Positions 8,461 to 16,328 of a stretch of 61,339 nucleotides of DNA are shown here, one piece after another (positions within the stretch are counted from its first letter, which is position 1; the number at the start of each line of letters is the position of its first letter). The notes under the pieces are model-generated. The model was given only the letters and a program-made list of their open reading frames with translations, did no database searches and was not told the origin of the DNA. The position numbers and the translations under genes are program-made. The DNA comes from an uncultured Clostridium sp. (lineage in GTDB: Bacteria; Bacillota; Clostridia; TANB77; CAG-508). Location: contig CATZPY010000005.1 of the NCBI GenBank assembly GCA_958422985.1, positions 1 to 61,339 on the forward strand. Direction: 5' to 3'.

Positions 8461-9021
8461 ATGGAAGCATCAAAAGCTTTAGTCGAAAAAAAGAAATTGT
8501 CAAATATACAATATATTATACTTTATTTTTTTATATATGCTTTTCTTGGTTGGATAATGGAAACAATATATTCTTTAATGGTTCTTGGTCATTTTACTAA
8601 ACGTGGTTTTCTATTCGGTCCACTTTGCCCTATATACGGTTTTGGCGCAATTTTAATGGTTTTATTTATTAGTAAATACAAAAAAAACTCTTTTAAACTA
8701 TTTATTGCATCTGCACTTATTTTTTCTGCATTCGAATATGTTGTAGGATTTGCCTTAGATGCAATCTTTTCAGCTAGATGGTGGGACTATACTTATGACT
8801 TTTTTAATTTAAATGGTAGAATTAGTATTTTGTACACAATTGCATGGGGATTTGCAGGTTTAATATTTATTAATCATTTGCATCCGTTTTTCTCCAAAAA
8901 AATAGAAAAAATTATAGGTTATATTTCACCTTATGTTTTAAAAGTATTTATATATTTGCTACCAACTATTTTAGTATTTGATACAATTTTTTCTAGTCTA
9001 AAATATCTAGGTAAATTTTAA
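8461..9021 (+). CDS. CmpB-like membrane protein (putative ABC-transporter type IV family)
   Basis: A 186-aa membrane protein with about five hydrophobic segments. It shares the family signatures of the gene at 4157-4999: FLGWIMETIYSLM, GFLFGPLCPIYGFGA and ARWWDYTYDFFNLNGRI. It is the compact form of the family, without the long hydrophilic C-terminus of its paralogue. The function of PF06541 proteins is not established. The gene stands alone between its own promoter/leader (8285-8460) and a terminator at 9033. The leader suggests expression controlled at translation or by premature termination. The two paralogues flank the ABC exporter operon, but on opposite strands and without shared transcription. 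Confidence 0.78.
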   Translation: MEASKALVEKKKLSNIQYIILYFFIYAFLGWIMETIYSLMVLGHFTKRGFLFGPLCPIYGFGAILMVLFISKYKKNSFKLFIASALIFSAFEYVVGFALDAIFSARWWDYTYDFFNLNGRISILYTIAWGFAGLIFINHLHPFFSKKIEKIIGYISPYVLKVFIYLLPTILVFDTIFSSLKYLGKF

Positions 9022-9032
9022 TGTCGAATTTT

Positions 9033-9067
9033 AGGAGTATACGTCGTACGATTTATACTCCTTTCTC
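9033..9067 (+). terminator. Hairpin terminator after the CmpB-like gene
   Basis: AGGAGTATA (9033-9041) pairs with TATACTCCT (9054-9062) and is followed by TTCTCTTG; the U run is weak, so efficiency is uncertain. Confidence 0.55.
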
Positions 9068-9096
9068 TTGTTATTTTCACTAAAAAATGATATAAT
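9068..9096 (+). promoter_or_regulatory. Sigma-A promoter of the RelA/SpoT-domain gene
   Basis: TTGTTA (9068-9073), 17-bp spacer, consensus TATAAT (9091-9096). The predicted start site near 9103 leaves a leader of about 35 nt before the TTG start preferred here. Confidence 0.65.
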
Positions 9097-9137
9097 ATAC
9101 TGCGCGCGTAAATATAATGATTATAGAGGTGAGATTA

Positions 9138-9956
9138 TTGTCTCAAAAAACGGATAAGCCAAAAAAAGAGAAAACTACAGAATTAATGTCTAATCCCTAT
9201 GCAAAACTAGGGTTTGTTGACTTCATATTAACACCTGAACAACGTAAAATTTTAGAAACAAAGAATTATTTAGTAAAATTGTATGATACATATAAATTTA
9301 ATTATTTAAAATCTTATATAAAACATTTAGAAAAAGAAGAAGAACTTTTGCAAGAACATTTTCCAAATGTTGATTTTTATAGAAAAGCTAGAGTAAAATC
9401 TAAAAATAATTATATAGAAAAATTGCGTCAAAAAGGAGAAGCTTTAGATATCTTCGCAGATAAGATAATTATAGTAGCAGTAGATGGTAAAACCGATGAA
9501 GATTTGTTGGTAAAAACTGCTTACAAAATGCAAACTTTTCTAACAACTTATAGTCCAAATGTACATGAAATAGCTAGAAAAAGAAAAGACTATATATCTG
9601 CTCCTAAAGAAAATGGTTATGCTTCTTTACACATGACACGTGCTATTTATGTAGAAGACGATGATGTTGCTTTTAACCACGAAACACAAATAAAAACTTT
9701 TAGAATGCGAGAAGTTGAAAAAAATGGCTCTGCTGGTCATGCTTCTGTTTATAAATCTAATAGAGATTCACTTTTATCTAAAATAAAAAATAAAGGTACA
9801 GCAGAATATTTTCTTCCACAATATATGCATTTTGAATTTGATAAAACTCTTAGAAAGAATAAAATAGTTTTAGATAGTTTCGAAGCTAACTTTAAATATT
9901 ATTTTGGAAGAAATTTTGACGACTTTATGCTTTTGCAGTCAATTCATTCAAGATAA
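9138..9956 (+). CDS. RelA/SpoT-type nucleotidyltransferase domain protein (small alarmone synthetase-like)
   Basis: A 272-aa protein with the (p)ppGpp synthetase fold: RVKSKNNYIEKL (substrate-binding basic motif), LDIFADKIII, KDYISAPKENGYASLH and HETQIKTFRM followed by GSAGHASVYK. The Asp, the Tyr/His of GYxSLH and the Glu of ETQ, expected in the active site, are all present. The usual IRxx arginine region is changed to ADKI. No HD hydrolase, TGS or ACT domain is present, so it cannot be a full Rel protein. Start: TTG at 9138 after GAGGTGAG is preferred; an in-frame ATG at 9117 has no ribosome binding site. It probably makes alarmones from GTP/GDP or modifies another nucleotide. Monocistronic, with its own promoter and terminator. 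Confidence 0.75.
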   Translation: MSQKTDKPKKEKTTELMSNPYAKLGFVDFILTPEQRKILETKNYLVKLYDTYKFNYLKSYIKHLEKEEELLQEHFPNVDFYRKARVKSKNNYIEKLRQKGEALDIFADKIIIVAVDGKTDEDLLVKTAYKMQTFLTTYSPNVHEIARKRKDYISAPKENGYASLHMTRAIYVEDDDVAFNHETQIKTFRMREVEKNGSAGHASVYKSNRDSLLSKIKNKGTAEYFLPQYMHFEFDKTLRKNKIVLDSFEANFKYYFGRNFDDFMLLQSIHSR

Positions 9957-9969
9957 AATTTTATAATAC

Positions 9970-10009
9970 AAAAAACGACATTAAATATTATATTCAATGT
10001 CGTTTTTTT
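9970..10009 (+). terminator. Strong intrinsic terminator, probably bidirectional
   Basis: AAAACGACATT (9972-9982) pairs with AATGTCGTTTT (9996-10006) and is followed by Ts; A-rich 5' flank also gives a U run on the minus strand. It ends the RelA/SpoT-domain gene and may also stop transcription from trmR. Confidence 0.85.
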
Positions 10010-10044
10010 GGATTAGCACTCTCTGTAAAAAAATTATGGCATAC

Positions 10045-10632
10045 CTAATTCCATCTACTAATAGCCAAGCCATCCCCTACTTCTAATATTTCTGTTTTAC
10101 AATTTTCGTCTTCTGTTACTTCTTTAATATATTCACGTAGATTTCTTACTGCTGTTCTTTGTTTATGCTTATTGTAATCACTCATAACATATCCTTTATA
10201 CAATATATTATCCGCAAAAATAATTCCGTTCTTATTTAACATTCTTTTAGCTTGTTCTAAGAAAAATGGATATTTACCTTTTGCTGCATCTATAAATACT
10301 ACATCATATTTTTCGTTTAATGTTGGCAATATTTCTACAGCATCACCTTCTAATATATGTATTTTATCTTCTACTCCAACTCTTTTAATATTTTCTTTAG
10401 CTTCTTCTACTCTTTCATGTTCTCTTTCTATTGTATCTATTATTCCATTTTCGGCTAAATATTTAGAAAAACACATAGCAGAATAACCTACAGCTGTTCC
10501 TATTTCTAAAATTTTATTTGGTTTAGTTTCTTTTAAAATTTTATCTATTACTTCTAGAGTATCATCCATTATTATAGGAATATGTCTTTCTAAAGCATAT
10601 TCTTTTATCTTTTTTAATTCATTTTCGTTCAT
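10045..10632 (-). CDS. trmR: tRNA 5-hydroxyuridine O-methyltransferase (O-methyltransferase family 3)
   Basis: A 195-aa class I methyltransferase: SAM-binding EIGTAVGYSA (about residues 46-55), VVFIDAAKGKYPFF and IIFADNILYKGYV, with the metal/catalytic residues of the COMT-like family 3. The TrmR/YrrM group methylates 5-hydroxyuridine at wobble position 34 of tRNAs to 5-methoxyuridine. The TrhP-type hydroxylation protein that supplies ho5U is encoded at 50754-51983, which supports this reading. Start: ATG at 10632 with GGAGATGTAGCA upstream; a longer frame begins at an unsupported TTG. It follows typA on the same strand with a hairpin between them. A small-molecule O-methyltransferase cannot be fully excluded. 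Confidence 0.72.
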   Translation of the reverse strand: MNENELKKIKEYALERHIPIIMDDTLEVIDKILKETKPNKILEIGTAVGYSAMCFSKYLAENGIIDTIEREHERVEEAKENIKRVGVEDKIHILEGDAVEILPTLNEKYDVVFIDAAKGKYPFFLEQAKRMLNKNGIIFADNILYKGYVMSDYNKHKQRTAVRNLREYIKEVTEDENCKTEILEVGDGLAISRWN

Positions 10633-10665
10633 TGCTACATCTCCAATAACTTTTTGCACAAACAA

Positions 10666-10686
10666 GGAAGTAGTTTCTCTACTTCC
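10666..10686 (-). terminator. Hairpin between typA and trmR
   Basis: GGAAGTAG and CTACTTCC form an 8-bp stem with a 5-nt loop just after the typA stop. The downstream U stretch is interrupted (TTGTTTGTG), so it may be a leaky terminator or an mRNA-stabilising hairpin. Confidence 0.5.
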
Positions 10687-10695
10687 TGCTTCTAA

Positions 10696-12522
10696 TTAAT
10701 CTTCTTTTACTTTTCTTCTTGCTTCTCTTTCTCTTGTTTTTGTGTCTAGTGTTTTCTTTCTTAATCTAATGCTTTTTGGTGTAATTTCTACTAATTCATC
10801 ATCTTGTATAAATTCTATAGATTTTTCTAATGACATTTGAATTGGTGGAACTAATCTTAAAGCATCATCTGATCCAGAAGCTCTTGTGTTTGTTAAATGT
10901 TTTTCTTTACATACATTTATAGATAAATCTTCTGGTCTAGAATTAATTCCTACTATCATTCCTTCATACACTTCTACTCCTGGTCCTATAAATAGTTCAC
11001 CTTTATCTTGTGCATTATATAGTCCATAAGTTATAGATGTTCCTGCTTCGAATGCTACAATTGTTCCTCTTGTTCTTGCAACAACTGTTCCTCTGTATGG
11101 TTCATAATCTTCGAATACATGGTTCATAACACCATTACCTTTAGTATCTGTCATAAATTCTGTTCTATAACCAATTAATCCTCTTGAAGGTATTTTGAAT
11201 TCTACTTTAGTATGACCAGCTTCTGCAGGTTCCATATTTATCATTTCTGCTTTTCTTCTTCCTAATTTTTCTATAACACTACCAATGCAGTCATCTGGTA
11301 CATTTACAACAAGTCTTTCTATAGGTTCACATTTTACACCATTTATTTCTTTTATAATAACTTTTGGTCTAGATACTAAAAATTCGTATCCTTCTCTTCT
11401 CATTGTTTCTATTAAAACAGATAAATGTAATTCTCCACGTCCAGCAACTTCGAATGAATCTGCTGAATCTGTTTCTTTTACACGTAAACTTACATTTCTT
11501 TCAAGTTCTTTAAATAATCTATCTCTTATATGTCTTGATGTAATAAATTTACCTTCTTTTCCTGCTAAAGGTCCATCATTTACACTAAATGTCATAGTAA
11601 CTGTAGGTTCGTCTATATCTATAAATTCTATTTTTTCTGGATGTTCTATATCACATATTGTTTCTCCAATATTTATATCTGCTATACCAGATAATTCTAT
11701 AATATCTCCTGCTCCAATTTCTTGAACTTCCACCTTTTGAAGCCCCATATGTGTATAAATTTTTCCTATTCTTGCATTTTGCATTTTACCATCTTTTTTG
11801 CAAATAGCAACTGGATCATTAACTTTTAAAATTCCTCTTTCTAACCTACCAATTGCCATTCTTCCGATGAACTCGTCATAATCTATATTAGATACTAATA
11901 ATTGTGCAGGTCCATCTTGGTCACATTGTGGTGCCTGTATTTCTTTTATAATTGTTTCGAAAATGCAATTTACATTGTCACTACTATCTTCTAAATTCAT
12001 TTTTGCAATTCCATTTTTAGCAGAAGCATAAATTACTGGAAATTCTAATTGTTCATCTGTTGCATCTAATTCTATAAATAATTCTAGTACTTGGTCTAAA
12101 ACTTTTGAAGGATTTGCTCCTGGTCTGTCTATTTTATTTATTACAACTATTGGTTTTAAATTTAACGATAATGCCTTCTTTAAAACTTCTCTTGTTTGAG
12201 GCATTGGTCCTTCGAAAGCATCTACTAATAATAAAACACCATCAACAGTTTTTAATACTCTTTCTACTTCTCCACCAAAGTCTGCATGGCCTGGAGTATC
12301 TACAATATTTATTTTAACCCCATTATACATAACAGCTGTATTTTTAGAAAGAATTGTTATTCCTCTTTCTTTTTCTAATGCATTAGAGTCCATAATTCTT
12401 TCATCTACTTTTTCATTTTCTCTAAATACATGGCTTTGTCTTAAAAGTGCATCTACTAGTGTTGTTTTTCCATGATCAACGTGTGCTATGATTGCTATAT
12501 TTCTAATATTTTCATTTATCAT
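10696..12522 (-). CDS. typA: Ribosome-associated GTPase TypA/BipA
   Basis: A 608-aa translational GTPase of normal length. G1 is AHVDHGKTT, G2 lies in ERGITI, G3 is DTPGHADFGGEVERVL and G4 is NKID. EF-G-like domains III and V and the BipA-specific C-terminal domain (RGTIVAFEAGTSITYGLYN, then VVPP-like LVPPIQMSLEKS) follow. TypA binds 70S ribosomes and supports 50S assembly and growth at low temperature or under stress. It sits 15 bp downstream of the S1-domain gene, with the same strand and spacing of an operon. No irregularity seen. Confidence 0.96.
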   Translation of the reverse strand: MINENIRNIAIIAHVDHGKTTLVDALLRQSHVFRENEKVDERIMDSNALEKERGITILSKNTAVMYNGVKINIVDTPGHADFGGEVERVLKTVDGVLLLVDAFEGPMPQTREVLKKALSLNLKPIVVINKIDRPGANPSKVLDQVLELFIELDATDEQLEFPVIYASAKNGIAKMNLEDSSDNVNCIFETIIKEIQAPQCDQDGPAQLLVSNIDYDEFIGRMAIGRLERGILKVNDPVAICKKDGKMQNARIGKIYTHMGLQKVEVQEIGAGDIIELSGIADINIGETICDIEHPEKIEFIDIDEPTVTMTFSVNDGPLAGKEGKFITSRHIRDRLFKELERNVSLRVKETDSADSFEVAGRGELHLSVLIETMRREGYEFLVSRPKVIIKEINGVKCEPIERLVVNVPDDCIGSVIEKLGRRKAEMINMEPAEAGHTKVEFKIPSRGLIGYRTEFMTDTKGNGVMNHVFEDYEPYRGTVVARTRGTIVAFEAGTSITYGLYNAQDKGELFIGPGVEVYEGMIVGINSRPEDLSINVCKEKHLTNTRASGSDDALRLVPPIQMSLEKSIEFIQDDELVEITPKSIRLRKKTLDTKTREREARRKVKED

Positions 12523-12536
12523 TTTTTATTACTCCC

Positions 12537-13622
12537 TTATTCTCTATATTCATTTGATGTGTTTTCTAATTCTCTTATTGATAATTCTATTCTTTTATTT
12601 GATAAGTCTATATCGATTATTTTTGCATTTACTTTTTGCCCTATTCTTAATTCTTCTTCTGGTTTTGTTATTTTTCTTTCGCATATTTGTGAAAGATGTA
12701 CTAGTCCTTCTATTCCAGATTCTAATTCTACAAAAGCTCCAAATGGCATTAATTTTACTACTTTTACAGTTAAAATGTCATTTATATTGTATTTTCCTTC
12801 TACAGATTTCCAAGGATCTGGTCCTTTTCCTGCATAAGATAATTTTATTCTTTTGTTTTCTTTGTCTACATCTATTGCAATTACTTCAATTTCTTGACCT
12901 ACTTTTAGTATTTCGTTAGGTGGTGTATTTCTATTCCATGTAATTTCTGAAATATGTAATAATCCTTGCACTACACCTAAATCTACAAAAGCTCCATATG
13001 TACTTATACTTGTAACTTTACCTTTGTATGTTTTGCCAACTTCTGCTTCATTCCAAAATTCGTTAAGCTTTTTGTTTTTTTCTTCATTTGATATTGCTTT
13101 TATTGAACCTATTATTCTTCTAGGTCTAAATCCACATTCTATTAACTTAAATTTAACTAATTTATTTTTGTATTCTTGTAAGTTTTCATTTCTTGTAATT
13201 CCAGATAAAGACATAGGAATAAATATGTTATATCCTTCTTTTTTTATTATGAATCCTTTTTCTGTAATTTCTGATATTGCTCCTTCTAGAATTTCTTCTT
13301 TTTTAAATTTTTCTTCTAATTCTTTTTGCGCTTCTTTCATTTTGTATCTTTTACTTGAAAGCAGTACATTTCCTTCGCCATCATTCATTTTTATTACTTC
13401 TGCTATTATTTTGTCACCTATTTTAAGTTCTTCTCTTGGATTTGCATTTTCATTATATGAATATTCGCTTTTTGGAATTAATCCATCTGCTTTATAGCCA
13501 ATATCTATAACTATTTCATCTTTTTTATTTATATTTATTATTCTTCCTTCTAATGTTTCTTTTACTTTTATATTTTTCATTGTTCCTTCAAGCATTTGCT
13601 CAAAATTTAATTGTTCTGACAT
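12537..13622 (-). CDS. S1 RNA-binding domain protein (ribosomal protein S1-like)
   Basis: A 361-aa protein made of four S1 (OB-fold) repeats at about residues 21-87, 100-165, 190-258 and 275-345. The last two are canonical (GKVTSISTYGAFVDLGVVQG, VVKLMPFGAFVELESGIEG) and the second is divergent. Firmicutes carry such four-repeat S1 homologues, often fused to or next to IspH; here ispH is encoded separately at 33483-34325. The protein probably binds mRNA on the 30S subunit or regulates translation. The adjacent plsC-cmk pair upstream is the usual context of rpsA-like genes in Clostridia. Whether it is the functional S1 cannot be settled from sequence. Confidence 0.85.
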   Translation of the reverse strand: MSEQLNFEQMLEGTMKNIKVKETLEGRIININKKDEIVIDIGYKADGLIPKSEYSYNENANPREELKIGDKIIAEVIKMNDGEGNVLLSSKRYKMKEAQKELEEKFKKEEILEGAISEITEKGFIIKKEGYNIFIPMSLSGITRNENLQEYKNKLVKFKLIECGFRPRRIIGSIKAISNEEKNKKLNEFWNEAEVGKTYKGKVTSISTYGAFVDLGVVQGLLHISEITWNRNTPPNEILKVGQEIEVIAIDVDKENKRIKLSYAGKGPDPWKSVEGKYNINDILTVKVVKLMPFGAFVELESGIEGLVHLSQICERKITKPEEELRIGQKVNAKIIDIDLSNKRIELSIRELENTSNEYRE

Positions 13623-13722
13623 AATTTCACCTTCCTAATTTTTGTTACATGGTAACACACTTCTTTTGTTTGGTTTGTATTTATTTTTGTTATTACAAAG
13701 CCTTGCATACTTTAGAATAAAT

Positions 13723-13748
13723 GGCGTTTTTCATAAATGAAAAACGCC
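13723..13748 (-). terminator. Intrinsic terminator-like hairpin after plsC
   Basis: GGCGTTTTTCAT and ATGAAAAACGCC are a perfect 12-bp inverted repeat with a 2-nt centre. It lies between plsC and the S1-domain gene and would separate the two transcripts. The A and T tracts lie inside the stem rather than after it. Confidence 0.65.
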
Positions 13749-13780
13749 TGTACGCAGTAAACTTGTAATATTATATATTA

Positions 13781-14383
13781 TTATTTATTTTTTGTCAACA
13801 TAATTATGTTATCCATTATCTCTTTGCTTACTTGCTCTAGTTCTTCTTTAGATGGTTTTTTTGTAACTCTATTACTATAGTCTAATGGTTTCCCATAATT
13901 AACATATACTTTTTTAAATGGTTTTTCTCCTCCTGTTATACCAACTGGTTGAACTTTTGCTCCTGTTTGTAAAACAAAAAATGCTACTCCTTCTTTTACG
14001 CTTTCTCCTTTTTCTAGTCCATTTCTAGTTCCTTCTGGGAACATTGCTATACTTTCCTTATTTTTTAATGCTTTTAACGTTGTTTTTAACGCTGTTATCT
14101 CTTTATTGTCTCTTTTTACATAAATTGCATCAAACACAAAGCCTAAAAATTTTAAGAATTTATTTTTAGTTAATTCTTCTTTTGCCATGAACCTAACATG
14201 TCTACCAGCTGTAACTACAATTAAAGGTGGGTCTAAATAGCTTCTATGGTTTCCACAATATATTACAGGCCCTTCCTTTGGTATGTTTTCTTTTCCTGTT
14301 ACTTTTACTCTGTATACAATTTTACAATATAAATAAATTGCTGTTCTAACTATTACTCTTAATATCTTTTTTAATATATTCAT
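13781..14383 (-). CDS. plsC: 1-acyl-sn-glycerol-3-phosphate acyltransferase
   Basis: A 200-aa membrane-associated acyltransferase: an N-terminal hydrophobic segment (IVRTAIYLYCKIVYRV), motif I NHRSYLDPP (HX4D), a motif II region RFMAKEEL, and motif III FPEGTRNG. It transfers an acyl chain to lysophosphatidic acid to give phosphatidic acid at the cytoplasmic membrane. The ATG at 14383 follows CTAAGGAGAATAAAA and lies inside the 3' end of cmk, so the two genes overlap by 38 bp and are translationally coupled. cmk-plsC-S1 is a conserved neighbourhood in Clostridia. Confidence 0.93.
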   Translation of the reverse strand: MNILKKILRVIVRTAIYLYCKIVYRVKVTGKENIPKEGPVIYCGNHRSYLDPPLIVVTAGRHVRFMAKEELTKNKFLKFLGFVFDAIYVKRDNKEITALKTTLKALKNKESIAMFPEGTRNGLEKGESVKEGVAFFVLQTGAKVQPVGITGGEKPFKKVYVNYGKPLDYSNRVTKKPSKEELEQVSKEIMDNIIMLTKNK

Positions 14384-15074
14384 TTTTATTCTCCTTAGTT
14401 TTTTGTTTTATTATTTTTATAATTTTTTGTTTTATTTTATTAACATTTGATTTACTTGAATCTACATATATGGCATCTGGAGCTTTTTTTAACGCTCCAA
14501 CTTTTTTGTTCATATCATTTTTATCTCTTTCCATTATTGATTGTAATACTTCGTTAAATGATTGATTTATACCATTTCTTTTGTTTTGCCTACACCTTCT
14601 TTTAGCTCTTTCTATTGGCGTTGCATCTAAATATATTTTTACATCTGCTTCTGGAAAAACAACTGTTGTAATGTCTCTTCCTTCCATTATTATGTTTTTT
14701 CCTTGTTTTAACCATTCATAACCTATTTTTCTTTCTAAATTAGTTATTTTTTCTCTAACTCCTAAAATACTAGATGTTTTAGAAACAACTTTACTTATTT
14801 CTGGCATTCTTATTTCGCTTGTAACATCTTCTCCATTTAAAAATACTGTTTGTTTATTGTTGTTATTTTTTAGTTCTATTTTAATTTTGTCTAGCATATC
14901 TTCTATTTCTTTATCATTAGAAAGATTAATATTATTTCTTAATATTGCTAAAGCATGGCACCTATATAGCATTCCTGTGTCTATACTAACTAATCCTAAA
15001 TCTTTAGCTACAAGTTTTGTAATTGTTCCTTTACCTGCACCAGCAGGACCATCTATTGCAACAATATATGACAT
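14346..15074 (-). CDS. cmk: Cytidylate kinase
   Basis: A 242-aa P-loop kinase that converts CMP and dCMP to the diphosphates. It begins MSYIVAIDGPAGAGKGTITK, the Walker A typical of bacterial Cmk, followed by SIDTGMLYR (CMP binding), MEGRDITTVVFPEADVKIYL and the lid sequence ERAKRRCRQNKRNG. ATG 15074 with GGATGGTGA upstream is the preferred start; a frame extension to a TTG at 15089 has no support. The C-terminal about 30 residues are Lys/Asn-rich and extend into the plsC overlap. It lies 19 bp after the P-loop/Asp23 gene. Confidence 0.95.
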   Translation of the reverse strand: MSYIVAIDGPAGAGKGTITKLVAKDLGLVSIDTGMLYRCHALAILRNNINLSNDKEIEDMLDKIKIELKNNNNKQTVFLNGEDVTSEIRMPEISKVVSKTSSILGVREKITNLERKIGYEWLKQGKNIIMEGRDITTVVFPEADVKIYLDATPIERAKRRCRQNKRNGINQSFNEVLQSIMERDKNDMNKKVGALKKAPDAIYVDSSKSNVNKIKQKIIKIIKQKTKENKNEYIKKDIKSNS

Positions 15075-15093
15075 TTTTTCACCATCCAATTTT

Positions 15094-15924
15094 TTATTCT
15101 TTATTTATATGTATTTCTTTTATTACTATTTTAATTGTTTGAACTCTCATAGTTGTTAATTTTTCTAATTCTTTTATAATTTTATTTTTAAAGTTTTCTA
15201 CTATTGTTCTTACATTCTCACCATATTCAAGACTAAGTTCTATATATACATATGGACCTTCTGGTTGGTTATCTATTCTTGTTCTTAGCACATTATGTAT
15301 ATTTGGTTCTCTTTGTGCAACATATTCTATTATTTGCCTAAATACTGTATCTGATATTGTGAAATTTCCCAAATAACTAAATGTAGGTCTTATTATTGAT
15401 TTTTCTGATATATATGGTTTATTATTTCCACTTTTTATTTTAAATATTTGAAGTGGGTCTAATATAAAGCCTGAAAAATCTTTTTTTATTTCGAATGTTG
15501 GCACTGGTATAACATGCTTTCCTTCTGTTACCCTACTTCTTCTTGCTTCTTGAATCTCTTCTGGTGTTGCAATTTCTTCTATATAAATAATTTTTTCTAC
15601 AGGTGGCAAACCTATATTGGTAGCAATTTTATTTACCATTCCATCTGACGTTCCTAAAATTAAAATTGATTCTGGTTTATACTTTTCTATTGCTTTTCTT
15701 ATTTCGTCTTTTTGTTCTTGTTGCAAAAATAAAGCTTTTTTTACCGTTTCTATTTTTGTTGGTGCTTTTTTTGCAGATTCTCCAGCTATTATTTCATTAT
15801 CATTTATAAAAAGTCCATCATCTATTATATAATGAATATTATTTTCGTTGGCAACCATTTGTGCTCTATAACTTTTTCCTGTTCCAGATGGACCCACAAA
15901 AGCATATACTTTAATATTATTCAT
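15094..15924 (-). CDS. P-loop NTPase fused to a C-terminal Asp23/Gls24-like domain
   Basis: A 276-aa two-part protein. Residues 1-160 hold a Walker A (FVGPSGTGKSYRAQMVA, residues 9-25), a strand ESILILGTSDG and the basic segment EARRSRVTEGKHVIPVP. Residues about 180-276 resemble the Asp23/Gls24 (DUF322) fold: LGNFTISDTVFRQIIEYVA, then alternating strands VYIELSLEYG and LTTMRVQTIKIVIKEI. Asp23 domains are found in envelope-associated and YloU-type proteins; their fusion to an ATPase is less common. It is probably the first gene of the cmk-plsC unit. The function of the fusion is unknown; a role as an envelope-linked nucleotide switch would be inference. Confidence 0.7.
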   Translation of the reverse strand: MNNIKVYAFVGPSGTGKSYRAQMVANENNIHYIIDDGLFINDNEIIAGESAKKAPTKIETVKKALFLQQEQKDEIRKAIEKYKPESILILGTSDGMVNKIATNIGLPPVEKIIYIEEIATPEEIQEARRSRVTEGKHVIPVPTFEIKKDFSGFILDPLQIFKIKSGNNKPYISEKSIIRPTFSYLGNFTISDTVFRQIIEYVAQREPNIHNVLRTRIDNQPEGPYVYIELSLEYGENVRTIVENFKNKIIKELEKLTTMRVQTIKIVIKEIHINKE

Positions 15925-16020
15925 ATTTGCTCCTTTTACTTTTCTTCTTATTATTAATACTTATACTTAAGTCCAATATATTATACCTCATTATTTTTTT
16001 CTTTTCAATTCTATTTAGTC

Positions 16021-16055
16021 AAAAAGCAAGGAGTACATTGTAAAATGCACTCCTT
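16021..16055 (-). terminator. Intrinsic terminator
   Basis: On the minus strand AAGGAGTGCATT pairs with AATGTACTCCTT (one G-U pair) around a 4-nt loop and is followed by GCTTTTT. It ends the transcript of the small broken gene at 16065-16293, and perhaps pgi. Confidence 0.8.
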
Positions 16056-16064
16056 AAGCTTCTA

Positions 16065-16293
16065 TTATTTAGCTTTCGCTTTTTTTATTTTATAAGATTC
16101 CCGAATTCGAGTATCTTTCGTTGCAACAAAAATCTTTATATGAATTTTATCATAAACTAATACAATGTAATCTTTTTTAGATTCTTGTATTAATTCTCTA
16201 CGCTCTTTTTTTGCTACTGCTATTGCTTCTTCCAGAGTATAATTATTAGCGTCAACATAAATTTCATAGATTTCCTTTCTACTTTTTGGTCAT
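16065..16293 (-). pseudogene. Small unknown gene with an apparent +1 frameshift near its start
   Basis: A well-formed frame of about 70 codons (IYVDANNYTLEEAIAVAKK ... IRESYKIKKAKAK) ends at TAA 16065-16067 but has no ATG, GTG or TTG start. An ATG at 16293 reads MTKK and stops at once. Dropping a single A from the AAAAA run at codons 3-5 joins this ATG to the long frame. An AAAGGA-type site also precedes a different, out-of-frame ATG. This is most simply a one-base indel in a homopolymer, real or from sequencing. A non-canonical start or programmed frameshift is less likely. The short basic alpha/beta-looking protein was not recognised. It lies 36 bp after pgi. Confidence 0.5.
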
Positions 16294-16328
16294 AATGTTA
16301 TAACACATCGCTTTTAAAATTGCTACAA

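Noticed and set aside
9117..9140. ATG at 9117 as start of the RelA/SpoT-type gene
   Set aside because: No ribosome binding site precedes it, whereas GAGGTGAG is well placed for the TTG at 9138; kept as a minor alternative.
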